From Rubrobacter taiwanensis (GTDB lineage: Bacteria; Actinomycetota; Rubrobacteria; Rubrobacterales; Rubrobacteraceae): DNA of 64,000 nt. The notes under the pieces were generated by a model. The model was not told the DNA's origin. It worked only from the letters and a program-made list of their open reading frames with translations, and made no database searches. The stretch spans positions 1 through 64,000 of the forward strand of contig NZ_SKBU01000016.1 in NCBI RefSeq assembly GCF_004337705.1, written 5' to 3'. Of the stretch, positions 15,888 through 24,882 are shown piece after piece. Each line of letters begins with the position of its first letter. Positions within the stretch are counted from its first letter, which is position 1. The position numbers and the translations under genes were made by a program.

Positions 15888-16799
15888 CTAGCGCCGCTGC
15901 CGGGGGTCCAGGGCGTCGCGCAGGCCGTCTCCGATAAAGTTCACCGAGAGGACGGAGAGGGCGATGGCGACGCCGGGGAAGATGATGGCGTGCTGGCCCG
16001 TAACGAAGACGCCGAAGCCCGAGCGGAAGGCGTCGGTGAGCATAGCGCCCCACTCCGGCGTCGGCGGGCGGGCGCCGAGGCCCAGGAAAGAGAGCGCCGC
16101 GATATCCAGGATGGCCGTCGCCAGCGTGAGCGTGGCCTGCACGATAAGCGGCGCCAGGCTGTTCGGCAGGATGGCCGTGCGCACGATCTGGAGGTTGCCC
16201 GCTCCCAGTGCCCGTTCGGCCTCCACGTAGTCCCGCTCGCGGACGGTTATTACCGCCGAGCGGACCACGCGCGCCAGCTGCGGCACGTTCACGATCCCGA
16301 CCGCCAGCATGGCGTTCGTCAGGCTGGGGCCGAGGATGGTCACGATCACGATGGCCAGCAGGATGGTCGGGAAGGCCAGGATCACGTCCATCAGCCGCAT
16401 CAGGACCGAGTCCACCCAGCGGCCCACGTACCCGGCGGTCACCCCGATCACCGTGCCTACTACCGTGGCGAAGGCGACTGCGGCCAGCCCGGCCGTGAGC
16501 GAGACGCGCGCGCCGTAGATGAGGCGCGAGAGGATGTCGCGTCCGAGTTCGTCCTGCCCCAGCCAGTGCTGGGAGGTCGGAGGAGCGAACTTGGCGGTAA
16601 GATCCTGCTCGTAGGGGTCGTAGGGCGCTATGATCGGGGCGAAGAGGGCGCAGAAGATGAAGAGGGCCATCACGGCGGTGCCGGTAAGCGCCAGGCGGTT
16701 GCCGAAGAAGACCCGCCGGAAGTCCCTCCAGCGTCCCCGCGACTCCACCCGCCCGCCGACTACGTCGGTCTGCGCTCCGGCCTGCGCCTGCTCGGTCAT
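15888..16799 (-). CDS. dppC: Peptide/nickel ABC transporter permease, DppC/OppC type
   Basis: 303 aa with about six membrane segments. It has the N-terminal OppC-type extension (G-T-A-V-M-A-L-F-I-F), D-P-Y-E-Q-D before the second segment, and the permease EAA loop with E-R-A-L-G-A-G-N following R-E-R-D-Y-V. It partners DppB one base upstream to form the membrane channel of a dipeptide or oligopeptide importer. No ATP-binding subunits follow, so they must be encoded elsewhere. Confidence 0.92.
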   Translation of the reverse strand: MTEQAQAGAQTDVVGGRVESRGRWRDFRRVFFGNRLALTGTAVMALFIFCALFAPIIAPYDPYEQDLTAKFAPPTSQHWLGQDELGRDILSRLIYGARVSLTAGLAAVAFATVVGTVIGVTAGYVGRWVDSVLMRLMDVILAFPTILLAIVIVTILGPSLTNAMLAVGIVNVPQLARVVRSAVITVRERDYVEAERALGAGNLQIVRTAILPNSLAPLIVQATLTLATAILDIAALSFLGLGARPPTPEWGAMLTDAFRSGFGVFVTGQHAIIFPGVAIALSVLSVNFIGDGLRDALDPRQRR

Positions 16800-16800
16800 C

Positions 16801-17796
16801 CTAGTACCTCACCCGCGGGTCGAGGATGGCGTAGAGCACGTCCACCAGGAGGTTGATCAGCACGAAGAACGTCGCGCCGTAGAGCACGACGGCCTGGATC
16901 ATGGCGTAGTCCCGCCGGTTGATGGACTCGTAGGCGATCTGGCCTATCCCGGACCAGGCGAAGATGGTCTCCGTGATCACGGCCCCGCCCATCAAGAGCC
17001 CGAACTGCAGCCCGATGACCGTGACGGTCGGCAGCATGGCGTTGCGCAGGGCGTGCTTGAAGATCACGCGCCGCGGCATCAGGCCCTTGGCGTGCGCGGT
17101 GCGGATGTAGTCCTCGTTCATCACCTCCAGCATGCTGCTGCGGGTCATGCGCGTGATGATCGCCATCGGGATCGTTCCCAGGGCCACGGCGGGCATGATC
17201 AGGTGCAAGAGCGCGCTGCGGAAGCCCTCGAAGTTGAGCGTGAGCAGCGAGTCCACCAGCGCCAGCCCGGTGATGCTCGAGATCGGGACGCTCGTGCGGC
17301 CCGGGAACGGCAAGAGCTGCAGCTGGACGGTGAAGATCACGATGAGGATCATGGCCAGCCAGAAGATGGGCATGCTTATCCCCGTCAGAGCCAAAACTGA
17401 GGTGACCTTGTCCAGGACCGAGTACTGCCGCACGGCCGCAATAACCCCGACCGGGATCCCCACCGCCACGGCGAGCAGCATGGCCGCGAGCGTGAGCTCC
17501 AGCGTGGCCGGGAAGCGGGCCAGCAGCTCCTCGGTCACCGGCCGGCCCGTCACGATGGAGTCCCCCAGATCCCCCGTCACCGCCCCGCGGACGAAGAGCA
17601 GGTACTGGACCGGCAGCGGCCGGTCCAGACCCATCTGAGCCCGCAGCTCCTGCACCCGCTCCTGGGAGGCCGTCTGCCCGAGCAGGATCTGGGCCGGGTC
17701 CCCCGGGATGAGGCGCACCATGAAGAAGACCAGGACCGAGACCCCGATGAGCACCGGGATGAGCTGCAGGACCCTCCGGCCTATGTACTCAACCAG
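16801..17796 (-). CDS. dppB: Peptide/nickel ABC transporter permease, DppB/OppB type
   Basis: Membrane permease with the DppB landmarks R-L-I-P-G-D-P-A near the N-terminus, the EAA loop D-Y-I-R-T-A-H-A-K-G-L and a terminal L-D-P-R-V-R-Y. The first standard start (GTG 17754) would remove most of the first membrane helix. The frame upstream encodes a family-typical Y-I-G-R-R-V-L-Q-L-I-P back to CTG 17796, which has GGGAGG about 8 nt upstream. I therefore propose a CTG start, less certain than the gene itself. The frame is the same as that of the upstream binding-protein gene, whose stop is at 17827. Confidence 0.88.
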   Translation of the reverse strand: MVEYIGRRVLQLIPVLIGVSVLVFFMVRLIPGDPAQILLGQTASQERVQELRAQMGLDRPLPVQYLLFVRGAVTGDLGDSIVTGRPVTEELLARFPATLELTLAAMLLAVAVGIPVGVIAAVRQYSVLDKVTSVLALTGISMPIFWLAMILIVIFTVQLQLLPFPGRTSVPISSITGLALVDSLLTLNFEGFRSALLHLIMPAVALGTIPMAIITRMTRSSMLEVMNEDYIRTAHAKGLMPRRVIFKHALRNAMLPTVTVIGLQFGLLMGGAVITETIFAWSGIGQIAYESINRRDYAMIQAVVLYGATFFVLINLLVDVLYAILDPRVRY

Positions 17797-17826
17797 CGCC
17801 CTTACCTCCCGGCGTCCGGCGGCGTC

Positions 17827-19518
17827 CTACCCGGAGAGGTAGACCGAGTTGAAGGATTCGCCGCCCGTCGGGCTGGGCAGATAGCCCTGCACCCGGTTCT
17901 GGAAGCCGAGCGGCGGCCGGGTGTAGGCTATCGTCACCCACGGCGCATCCTCCATGATAATCTCCTGCACCCTCATGTATGCCTCTTCGCGCTCGCCCTC
18001 GTCTATCGTGCTCGCACCCCGGTTGAGCAGCTCGTCCACCTCGTCGTTCTCGTAGTAGGCGATGTTGAGCGCGTTCTCCTCGGTGGCGTTGGCGCTGTTG
18101 AAGTGTATGTTCAGGAAGTTGTCCGGGTCGCCGTTGTCCCCGGTCCACCCGAGCAGCGCCATCGGATGCTCGCCCCGGCCCGTGCGCTCGATGTACGTGC
18201 CCCACTCGAAGGTGACGAGCTCGCAGTTTATCCCCACCTCCTGCAGATCTGAGGCTATCGCCTGCGCGATGCCCCGCCCGTCCGGCATGTACGGCCGCGG
18301 GATGGGCATGAACCACAGCTCGGTGTCGAAGCCGTCCTCGTACCCGGCCTCGGCCAGCAGCTCCCGCGCCCGGTCCGGATCGTAGGGATAGCGCTCGACG
18401 CCCTCGTTGAAGAAGGGCACCGTCGGCGGCATCGGGTTGGTCGCCACCTCCCCCGTCTCGCCGAAGAAGGCCTGCACGATGGCCTCCATGTCTATGGCAT
18501 GGTTGATGGCCCGCCGCACGTTGACGTCGTTGAAGGGCTCCTTCTGCGTGTGCATCGCCAGATACCCCACGTTCAGCGGCGGGCGGAAGATCACCTTCAG
18601 GTTCGGGTCCTGCTCGATGGTCGGCACGTCGTCCGGCGTGAGCCCGTCGGCCCCGGAGAGCTGCCCGCCGGCCAGCGCCGCCACGCGCGAGGTGTTGTCG
18701 TCGATGGACTGGAAGACCACCTCGTCCACGAACGGACCGCCACCGCCCTCCTCCACGGGCACGTCCGTCCCCCACCACTCCTCGTTCTTCTCCAGGCGCA
18801 CCGTCGACCCCTGGTTCCACTCCACGAACCGGAACGGCCCGGTCCCGACCGGGTTGCGCCAGAACTCCTCCACGTCCTCCTGAATAGCCGCCGGAGATGC
18901 GATGCCAAACGGGCTCATCGCAATGTTCCTGAGGAAGGGTCCCTGCGGCTCCCGCAGCCTGAAACGCACCGTGTACTCGTCCACGGCCTCCACGCTCTCG
19001 ATGATGCTCTCCTCGTCGAAGCCGCCGAACATCCCCGAGTAGTAGGAGAAGTCGGAGGCCTGCGGCCCCCCGCCGGCGTGGTACTCATTCCCGCTGTTCA
19101 TCCACCGCTCGAAGTTGAAGACCACGGCCTCGGCATTGAACGGCGTCCCGTCGTGGAAGGTCACACCCTCCCGCAGAGGGAAGGTGTAGACGAGCCCGTC
19201 CTCCTCCGGCTCGGGCACCTCCACCGCCAGCGCAGGCACCAGATCGGTGGTCTCAGGCTCGAAGTCCAGCAGACCGTCGAAGATCTGCCGGCAGACTATG
19301 AGCGACTCCCCGTCGGTGGCGTGGATGGGATCCAGCGTGACCGAGTCGGAGCCGCGCCCGAAGGTGAAGGTACCGCCCTCCTGCGGCTGCCCGTCGCCTC
19401 CTCCCTCCTCCTCGCCTCCAATGGTCTCGCCCCCGCCGCAGCCGGCCACGACCAGCCCGGCCCCCGTCATCCCGGAGACGGCCAGAAACTCCCGGCGGGA
19501 TAGCTCCCTGATCTTCAT
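17827..19518 (-). CDS. Solute-binding lipoprotein of a peptide ABC transporter (family 5)
   Basis: 563 aa. The N-terminus carries a twin-arginine-like S-R-R-E-F-L and a lipobox V-V-A-G-C, so it is exported, probably by Tat, and lipid-anchored. A Gly/Glu-rich linker precedes the SBP_bac_5 fold with the conserved L-R-E-G-V-T-F-H-D-G-T-P-F-N-A segment. It captures peptides or similar solutes for DppBC encoded directly downstream. Codon use and length are ordinary. The start ATG lies at the edge of a gap of about 700 bp shared with the ileS leader. Confidence 0.93.
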   Translation of the reverse strand: MKIRELSRREFLAVSGMTGAGLVVAGCGGGETIGGEEEGGGDGQPQEGGTFTFGRGSDSVTLDPIHATDGESLIVCRQIFDGLLDFEPETTDLVPALAVEVPEPEEDGLVYTFPLREGVTFHDGTPFNAEAVVFNFERWMNSGNEYHAGGGPQASDFSYYSGMFGGFDEESIIESVEAVDEYTVRFRLREPQGPFLRNIAMSPFGIASPAAIQEDVEEFWRNPVGTGPFRFVEWNQGSTVRLEKNEEWWGTDVPVEEGGGGPFVDEVVFQSIDDNTSRVAALAGGQLSGADGLTPDDVPTIEQDPNLKVIFRPPLNVGYLAMHTQKEPFNDVNVRRAINHAIDMEAIVQAFFGETGEVATNPMPPTVPFFNEGVERYPYDPDRARELLAEAGYEDGFDTELWFMPIPRPYMPDGRGIAQAIASDLQEVGINCELVTFEWGTYIERTGRGEHPMALLGWTGDNGDPDNFLNIHFNSANATEENALNIAYYENDEVDELLNRGASTIDEGEREEAYMRVQEIIMEDAPWVTIAYTRPPLGFQNRVQGYLPSPTGGESFNSVYLSG

Positions 19519-19835
19519 CCCGAAAATCCCTCCTCTCTAAAGACCGCTCCCGCGGCCCGAAGTCCCCTTCTTGCCCCGCAACGGACATACCTCAAAAAAG
19601 GCGCCCTGCGCGGACGAATGTATATGCTGCCCTTCGGTGGCGCCCAAGATAACACCCTCCCACCACCCGCGCTACCGGCACAGAAAAACCCGACCGACGG
19701 GGGGTCTGGAGGGGGGATGTGATACCCATCGGTCGGGGCTCGATCACTAGGGAATATACCCGATCCCGGTTACGCAGGTATTTCCGGGCTGTTACGATTC
19801 TGTTAATAGAAGGACAATCTTCGATTACAGGCCGC

Positions 19836-19868
19836 AACCTTGCGAACCCGCAGCCGCAAGGTTACCAT
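19836..19868 (+). promoter_or_regulatory. Probable ileS promoter overlapped by inverted repeat
   Basis: TTGCGA (19840-19845), a 17-bp spacer and TACCAT (19863-19868) form a plausible promoter, giving a start near 19875, just ahead of the T-box leader. A perfect 9-bp inverted repeat, AACCTTGCG then CGCAAGGTT with a 10-nt gap (19836-19863), spans the -35 and spacer and could be an operator. The rest of the gap 19519-19835 shows no gene. Confidence 0.5.
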
Positions 19869-19870
19869 AA

Positions 19871-20202
19871 ACGCCGAAAGGCGTTGACGGGAACGAGTAG
19901 GTCCGGGGCGCCCCGCTACAGCGAGCCGGGGACGGTGGGAGCCCGGCGCGGGGTTCGGGCCGAAGATCCTCCCCGAGCCGCCGGCCGAAAGCGAAGGGGC
20001 CTTGCGGGTCTCAGGCGCCAAGTAGGACCGGCCGGGTTCGCCCGTTACAGCGAGAGGGTGTCTTCTTGGCACCCGGTGAGGGGTCTGGGACCGCGAGGTC
20101 CCGGGCAAGCGGGGTGGTACCGCGAGGGCCTTCCGGCTCCCGTCCCCGCGGCGGATAAGAGGAGAGGCCGCCGTGAGGGCGGGCGTTTGCATCTTCAGGA
20201 GG
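19871..20202 (+). promoter_or_regulatory. T-box riboswitch leader of ileS (tRNA-Ile sensing)
   Basis: The T-box core GGGTGGTACCGCG at 20112-20124 is unmistakable. Stem I shows the AGTA motif (19896-19899), the A-G-C-G-A-G-C-C/GGTGGGAGCC segment and a specifier loop GAAGATC with Ile codon ATC at 19966-19968. The TGGT bulge would pair with a tRNA ending A-C-C-A. The tRNA-Ile(GAT) encoded at 62391-62465 has A73 and matches both contacts. There is no U-rich terminator; the leader ends over the ileS ribosome site CAGGAGG (20196-20202), so translational control of ribosome access is more likely than attenuation. The leader opens with a short ACGCC-GAAA-GGCGT hairpin. Confidence 0.93.
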
Positions 20203-20212
20203 CTTTAGAGGG

Positions 20213-23200
20213 ATGGCGTTCGAGAAGGTGACACCCCGGGTGAACTTCCCCGAGCTGGAGCGCGAGGTCCTGGAGTTCTGGCAGGGGAGCGGCGCGTTCC
20301 GGAAGTCCGTGGAGAGCCGACCGGAGGAGAGGCCCTACGTGTTCTACGAGGGTCCGCCGACGGCCAACGGACGCCCGGGCTTCCACCACGTACTGGCGCG
20401 GGCGTTCAAGGATCTCATCCCCCGTTACAAGACCATGCGCGGCTACCGCGTGGAGCGCAAGGGCGGCTGGGACTGCCACGGCCTGCCGGTGGAGCTGGAG
20501 GTGGAGAAGGAGCTCGGGCTCTCCGGCAAGCGGGACGTAGAGGAGTACGGGGTCGAGGAGTTCAACAGGCTGTGCCGCGAGTCGGTCTTCCGCTACGTGG
20601 ACGACTGGAAGCGCATGAGCGACCGCATGGGCTTCTGGGCGAACATGGAGGACGCCTACTGGACACTGGACAACACCTACATAGAGAGTGTGTGGTGGGC
20701 GCTCAAGGAGCTCTATGGGCGTGACCTGCTCTACGAGGGGTACAAGGTCACCGCCCACTGCCCGCGCGACCAGACCTCGCTCTCCTCGGCGGAGGTTGCC
20801 ATGGGCTACGAGGACGTGGTGGACCCCAGCGTCTACGTGAAGCTGCCGCTGGAAGATGAAGAGAACACCAGCCTGCTGGTGTGGACGACGACGCCCTGGA
20901 CGCTCGTCTCCAACGCTGCCGTCGCCGCTCACCCGGAGGTGGAGTACGCGACCGTCGAGCTGGACGGCGAGCGGCTGGTGCTGGCCGAAGAGCTGCTGCA
21001 GAGGGTGCTCGGAGAGGGTGGCTACCGGGTGGTGGAGAGGCGGCGGGGCACGGAGCTGGAGGGTCTCAGGTACCGGCGCCCCTTCGACTACGTGCCCGTA
21101 GAAGAAACGGAGAATCTCTGGACCGTGGTGCTCGGCGACTATGTGACGACCTCCGAGGGGACCGGACTGGTGCACACCGCCCCGGCCTACGGCGAGGACG
21201 ACCAGCGTACCGGGCGGCGCTACGGGCTGCCGACCATCCACCCGGTCAGGCCCGACGGCACCTTCGACGAGCGGGTGGGGCCGTTCGCCGGGCAGTTCGT
21301 CAAGGAGGCGGACGCCGGGCTCGTCGAGGAGCTGCGGGAGAGGGGGCTGCTCTTCCGGGCCGGGGAGTACGAGCACGCCTACCCGCACTGCTGGCGGTGC
21401 GGCACGCCGCTGCTCTACTACGCCAAGCGGGCCTGGTACGCCCGCACCACGGCGGTGCTGGACGAGTTGTTGCGCGAGAACGAGCGCATAAACTGGCTGC
21501 CGGAGCACATAAAGTGGGGCCGCTTCGGCGACTGGCTCAGAAACAACGTGGACTGGGCGCTCAGCCGCGAGCGCTACTGGGGCACGCCGCTGCCCATCTG
21601 GAGGACCGCCTCCGGCGAGACGGTGGTCGTCGGCAGCGTTGAGGAGCTGCGCGAGCTGGCAATAGACCCCGTCCCGGACGATCTGCACCGGCCGTACATA
21701 GACCGGGTGCGCATAAGGCATCCCGAGACCGGCGAGGAGGCCCGCCGGGTGCCGGAGGTGCTGGACGCCTGGTTCGATTCCGGCAGCATGCCGTTCGCGC
21801 AGTGGGGCTACCCGCACCGGGGCCGGGAGCGCTTTGAGCGCCAGTTTCCGGCGGACTACATCTGCGAGGCGGTCGACCAGACGCGGGGCTGGTTCTACTC
21901 GCTGCTGGCGGTCTCCACGCTGCTCTTCGGGCGCAGCTCGTACAAGACCTGCCTCGTCCTGGGCCACGTGCTGGACGCCGAGGGGAAGAAGATGAGCAAG
22001 AGCCGGGGGAACGTAGTGGACCCCTGGGAGGTCTTCGAGAATCAGGGGGCTGACGCGCTGCGGTGGGCGCTCTACACGGCCACCAGCCCCGGCAACCCGC
22101 GGCGCTTCTCGCTGGAGCAGGTCGACGAAGCCGTCCGCAAGTACCTGCTTACGCTCTGGAACACCTACGCTTTCTTCGTCACCTACGCCCGGATAGACGG
22201 CTTCGATCCCGGTACGGACTCCGTGCCGCTGGAAGAGCGGGGCCTGCTGGACCGCTGGGTGCTCAGCGAGCTGAACCTCACGGTAAAGACCGTAACGGAG
22301 CGGATGGACGCCTACGATGTGACGGCCGCCGGGCGTGCTCTGGGCGAGTTCGTGGACGAGCTCTCCAACTGGTACGTGCGCCGCAGCCGCCGCCGGTTCT
22401 GGAAGAGCGAGGACGACGTGGACAAGAGAGCCGCGCACTCCACGCTCTACGAGTGTCTGGCTATCACCGCCCGGCTTACCGCGCCGTTCACCCCGTTCGT
22501 GGCCGAGAAGATGTACCGGAACCTGGTCGTAAACGCGGAACCGGGAGCGCCGGAGAGCGTGCATCTGGCCGACTGGCCGCGGGCGGACGAGGCCCTCATA
22601 GACCATACCCTCTCCGGGGACATGGCGGCGGCGCGGAAGGCCGTGACTCTGGGGCGTGCGGCCCGGAACGCGGCGGGCATAAAGACCCGCCAGCCGCTCG
22701 GAGAGGTCGTGATCGCGGCTCCGGAGGAGGCTGCGGCGGGCATCCGGAGGCTGCGGGAGATAGTCCTGGACGAGCTGAACGTCAAGGAGTTGCGCTTCGG
22801 GTCTCCGGAGGATGTGGTGAGCTACACCCTGAAGCCCAACCTCAAGGTCGTGGGGCCGAAGTACGGGCGGCTGGTACCGCAGATAAGGCGGGCGCTGGAG
22901 GAGGCCGGACCCGACGCCGGGGCGCGGGCCGCCGCCGGCGAGCCCGTCACGCTGAGTGTGGACGGCCGGGAGGTGACGCTCGCCCCTGCGGAGCTGCTCG
23001 TCGAGGCCGGGGAGCGCGAGGGATATGCGGTCGAGCGCGAGCGGGACTTCGCCGTAGCGCTGAAAACGGAGCTCACCCCCGGGCTCCGCGAGGAGGGGCT
23101 GGTACGGGAGCTCGTGCACCGGGTCCAGAACCTGCGGCGCGAGCAGGGGCTGGAGATAGAGGACACAATCGCCGTCAGCCTCGGCGGCAGCGAGCGCGTG

Positions 23201-23365
23201 CGGGATCTGCTGCGCGGTGGCTGGGGCGAGTACTTCCGGTCGGAGGTGCTGGCGCGGGAGCTCGTCCTGGACGGCGAGCCGCCCGACGGTTCGCCCGAGC
23301 TGGAGGTCGAGGGCGAGCGCGTGCGGATCTTCCTGCGGCGGGTCGGCAGGGTTGGGGCGGCATAG
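20213..23365 (+). CDS. ileS: Isoleucyl-tRNA synthetase, eukaryote-like type 2 with GXHH motif
   Basis: 1050 aa class I synthetase. The signature region, normally H-x-G-H, reads G-F-H-H at residues 56-59 within P-P-T-A-N-G-R-P-G-F-H-H; K-M-S-K-S is intact near residue 592. The CP1 editing domain (T-T-P-W-T-L-V-S-N) and a C-terminal type 2 extension without the zinc-finger end of type 1 are present. It charges tRNA-Ile with isoleucine. The swapped G-x-H-H motif has been described in IleRS2 enzymes hyper-resistant to mupirocin, so resistance is predicted. Expression is under the T-box immediately upstream. Confidence 0.95.
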   Translation: MAFEKVTPRVNFPELEREVLEFWQGSGAFRKSVESRPEERPYVFYEGPPTANGRPGFHHVLARAFKDLIPRYKTMRGYRVERKGGWDCHGLPVELEVEKELGLSGKRDVEEYGVEEFNRLCRESVFRYVDDWKRMSDRMGFWANMEDAYWTLDNTYIESVWWALKELYGRDLLYEGYKVTAHCPRDQTSLSSAEVAMGYEDVVDPSVYVKLPLEDEENTSLLVWTTTPWTLVSNAAVAAHPEVEYATVELDGERLVLAEELLQRVLGEGGYRVVERRRGTELEGLRYRRPFDYVPVEETENLWTVVLGDYVTTSEGTGLVHTAPAYGEDDQRTGRRYGLPTIHPVRPDGTFDERVGPFAGQFVKEADAGLVEELRERGLLFRAGEYEHAYPHCWRCGTPLLYYAKRAWYARTTAVLDELLRENERINWLPEHIKWGRFGDWLRNNVDWALSRERYWGTPLPIWRTASGETVVVGSVEELRELAIDPVPDDLHRPYIDRVRIRHPETGEEARRVPEVLDAWFDSGSMPFAQWGYPHRGRERFERQFPADYICEAVDQTRGWFYSLLAVSTLLFGRSSYKTCLVLGHVLDAEGKKMSKSRGNVVDPWEVFENQGADALRWALYTATSPGNPRRFSLEQVDEAVRKYLLTLWNTYAFFVTYARIDGFDPGTDSVPLEERGLLDRWVLSELNLTVKTVTERMDAYDVTAAGRALGEFVDELSNWYVRRSRRRFWKSEDDVDKRAAHSTLYECLAITARLTAPFTPFVAEKMYRNLVVNAEPGAPESVHLADWPRADEALIDHTLSGDMAAARKAVTLGRAARNAAGIKTRQPLGEVVIAAPEEAAAGIRRLREIVLDELNVKELRFGSPEDVVSYTLKPNLKVVGPKYGRLVPQIRRALEEAGPDAGARAAAGEPVTLSVDGREVTLAPAELLVEAGEREGYAVERERDFAVALKTELTPGLREEGLVRELVHRVQNLRREQGLEIEDTIAVSLGGSERVRDLLRGGWGEYFRSEVLARELVLDGEPPDGSPELEVEGERVRIFLRRVGRVGAA

Positions 23366-23462
23366 GGCCACCCTCCAGCGGGTATATGCTTTAGCGGTCC
23401 CGCGAGCCCCTGCGCGGGCGTTTGGGTTATATTACGGGGCGTAGAGAAAGAGGGAGGTTCAG

Positions 23463-23903
23463 GTGTTCGGAAGGAAGTCCAGGGCAGAGAGGATGAAGGA
23501 GAGGGCCGGCATACTGGCGGGAGCGGCCGCGGCGGCCGAGGGAGCGCGGCCGTTCGCCGAGCGGCTGCTCTACGACGACGAGTTGCAGGAGAACATCCGC
23601 ACCTTTCTGGAGTCGGCGCGCAAGATCTACGAGGAGCTCTCCGGTGACAGCCCGGACAGGATTGCCGCCCGTCTCTGGGACGACGACAAGCTGCGCCGGC
23701 GGGTCGAGGAGGCCGTGCACGCGGCTCAGGAGGGCTCCCTGAGGCTCCGGGGTGAGAGGGTCCGCAAAGGCGGGGGCAAGCTGAGGAAGCTGGTCTTCGT
23801 GCTGGCCGTAGTAGTGGCCTTCCTCATGCTAAACCCCAAGACCGGTCCTGAGGCCCGGCAGACGGCCCGCAACATCTACCACTACGTGACCTCCGGGGAG
23901 TAG
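23463..23903 (+). CDS. Small single-pass membrane protein of unknown function
   Basis: 146 aa, GTG start with GGGAGG six bases upstream. The N-terminal ~95 residues are charged and helical (E-N-I-R-T-F-L-E-S-A, L-W-D-D-D-K-L-R-R-R); one hydrophobic segment L-V-F-V-L-A-V-V-V-A-F-L-M lies near residues 109-121, followed by a short tail. The pattern suggests an inner-membrane protein with a cytosolic helical domain. I do not recognise a family. It follows ileS by about 100 bp and may have its own promoter. Confidence 0.7.
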   Translation: MFGRKSRAERMKERAGILAGAAAAAEGARPFAERLLYDDELQENIRTFLESARKIYEELSGDSPDRIAARLWDDDKLRRRVEEAVHAAQEGSLRLRGERVRKGGGKLRKLVFVLAVVVAFLMLNPKTGPEARQTARNIYHYVTSGE

Positions 23904-24241
23904 GGCTGCCGCCCGTCGTCCGGGAGATCTGGGAGCAGCCTCCGGACGATCCGGTCGAAGACCTCGGGGCTGCCGCCTTCCGCCTCGAACGCGGCGCGCA
24001 GAGAGCGGAGCTCCTCCGAGACCTCGGCCAGAGCCCGGGCGGCCCGATTGCAGGCGCTCTCGCTCGGCGTTCCCTCCCGGTTCAGGCGCTCGGCGCGGGC
24101 GGCCAGCCGCCGGGCCCGCTCGAAGGTGGCGGGCTCCTCCTGCAGGCGCCGGCGCAGGATCTCGGCGGCCCGGCTCTCGCCGGGAGGGGTGTGTTCCGGC
24201 CTCCGCCGGTGGCGGTTCAGCAGGCGTCTGGCGGTCTTCAT
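23882..24241 (-). CDS. Hypothetical helical protein
   Basis: About 119 aa from ATG 24241, Arg/Glu/Ala-rich with long predicted helices (A-A-E-I-L-R-R-R-L-Q-E-E, A-L-A-E-V-S-E-E-L-R-S-L-R). No family recognised and no strong ribosome site. It converges on the upstream gene with a 22-bp overlap and is divergent from the lipoprotein gene. Composition is that of a real coding frame, but a spurious frame in GC-rich DNA cannot be excluded. Confidence 0.45.
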   Translation of the reverse strand: MKTARRLLNRHRRRPEHTPPGESRAAEILRRRLQEEPATFERARRLAARAERLNREGTPSESACNRAARALAEVSEELRSLRAAFEAEGGSPEVFDRIVRRLLPDLPDDGRQPYSPEVT

Positions 24242-24290
24242 GGGCTCTAGCTTCCGGAAGATCCCGAGGAGGTTCAGACTGCTCGCATTC

Positions 24291-24878
24291 ATGCCGGACA
24301 TTCTATTGCACAGGGTACTCTGCGTCGCCGTGATAGCTCTCGCATTCCTCTCCTCGGGGGCATGCGGGCCCTTCGGTGAGGACCCGCGCGCGGAGGCCAA
24401 CGCGGCCATCGTGGAGGCGAACGAGAAGATCCGGGAGCACAACCGGCTCTTCGACCGGGCCCGCGCCACCTACGAGCGCACCAGGGAGGCCGTGGAGTCC
24501 GGGGAGGACGCCGAAGGCCAGGTGGAGAACATACTCGGGGCGCGCCGCGATCTGGAGGAGGCCCGGGCGAGGCTGGAGGAGGCGCGGGAGATCCTGGCCG
24601 GGATTCCGGAGCTGGAGGTGGAGGAGGAGATAAAGGAGTACGCCCGGCTCCTGATCCGGGCGCTTGAGGCCCAGATCGCGGCCGAGAGCAGGGAGATAGC
24701 GTTCTACGAGCTGCTGGAGGAGGACCCGGCGCTGGAGGAGAGCCGCGAGGAGGCGCGGGAGATCCTGGCCGAGGCCGAGGAGGCGTACGCCGAAGCCGGG
24801 GAGGCGTATGCCGAGGCCCAAAGCTTCGCCGACGAGAACCCGGAGCTGCTGGCGCGCGAGGCGCCGGAGGCGGGGTAG
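24291..24878 (+). CDS. Coiled-coil lipoprotein of unknown function
   Basis: About 195 aa from ATG 24291. An N-terminal signal (V-L-C-V-A-V-I-A-L-A-F-L) leads to a lipobox S-S-G-A-C, so the mature protein is lipid-anchored outside the membrane. The remainder is almost entirely Glu/Ala/Arg-rich helix with heptad character and tandem A-Y-A-E-A-x-E/Q elements. No enzymatic motif is visible. The open frame extends upstream, but only this start gives a signal peptide; its ribosome site is weak. Confidence 0.7.
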   Translation: MPDILLHRVLCVAVIALAFLSSGACGPFGEDPRAEANAAIVEANEKIREHNRLFDRARATYERTREAVESGEDAEGQVENILGARRDLEEARARLEEAREILAGIPELEVEEEIKEYARLLIRALEAQIAAESREIAFYELLEEDPALEESREEAREILAEAEEAYAEAGEAYAEAQSFADENPELLAREAPEAG

Positions 24879-24882
24879 AGGA

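Noticed and set aside
19719-20231. Open frame over the ileS leader
   Set aside because: The sequence is explained by the T-box RNA; the frame lacks a ribosome site and protein-like composition.
20195-23371. 1058-aa open frame antisense to ileS, and similar long antisense frames elsewhere
   Set aside because: Shadow frames are expected in very GC-rich coding DNA; the opposite strand has clear domains and a ribosome site.
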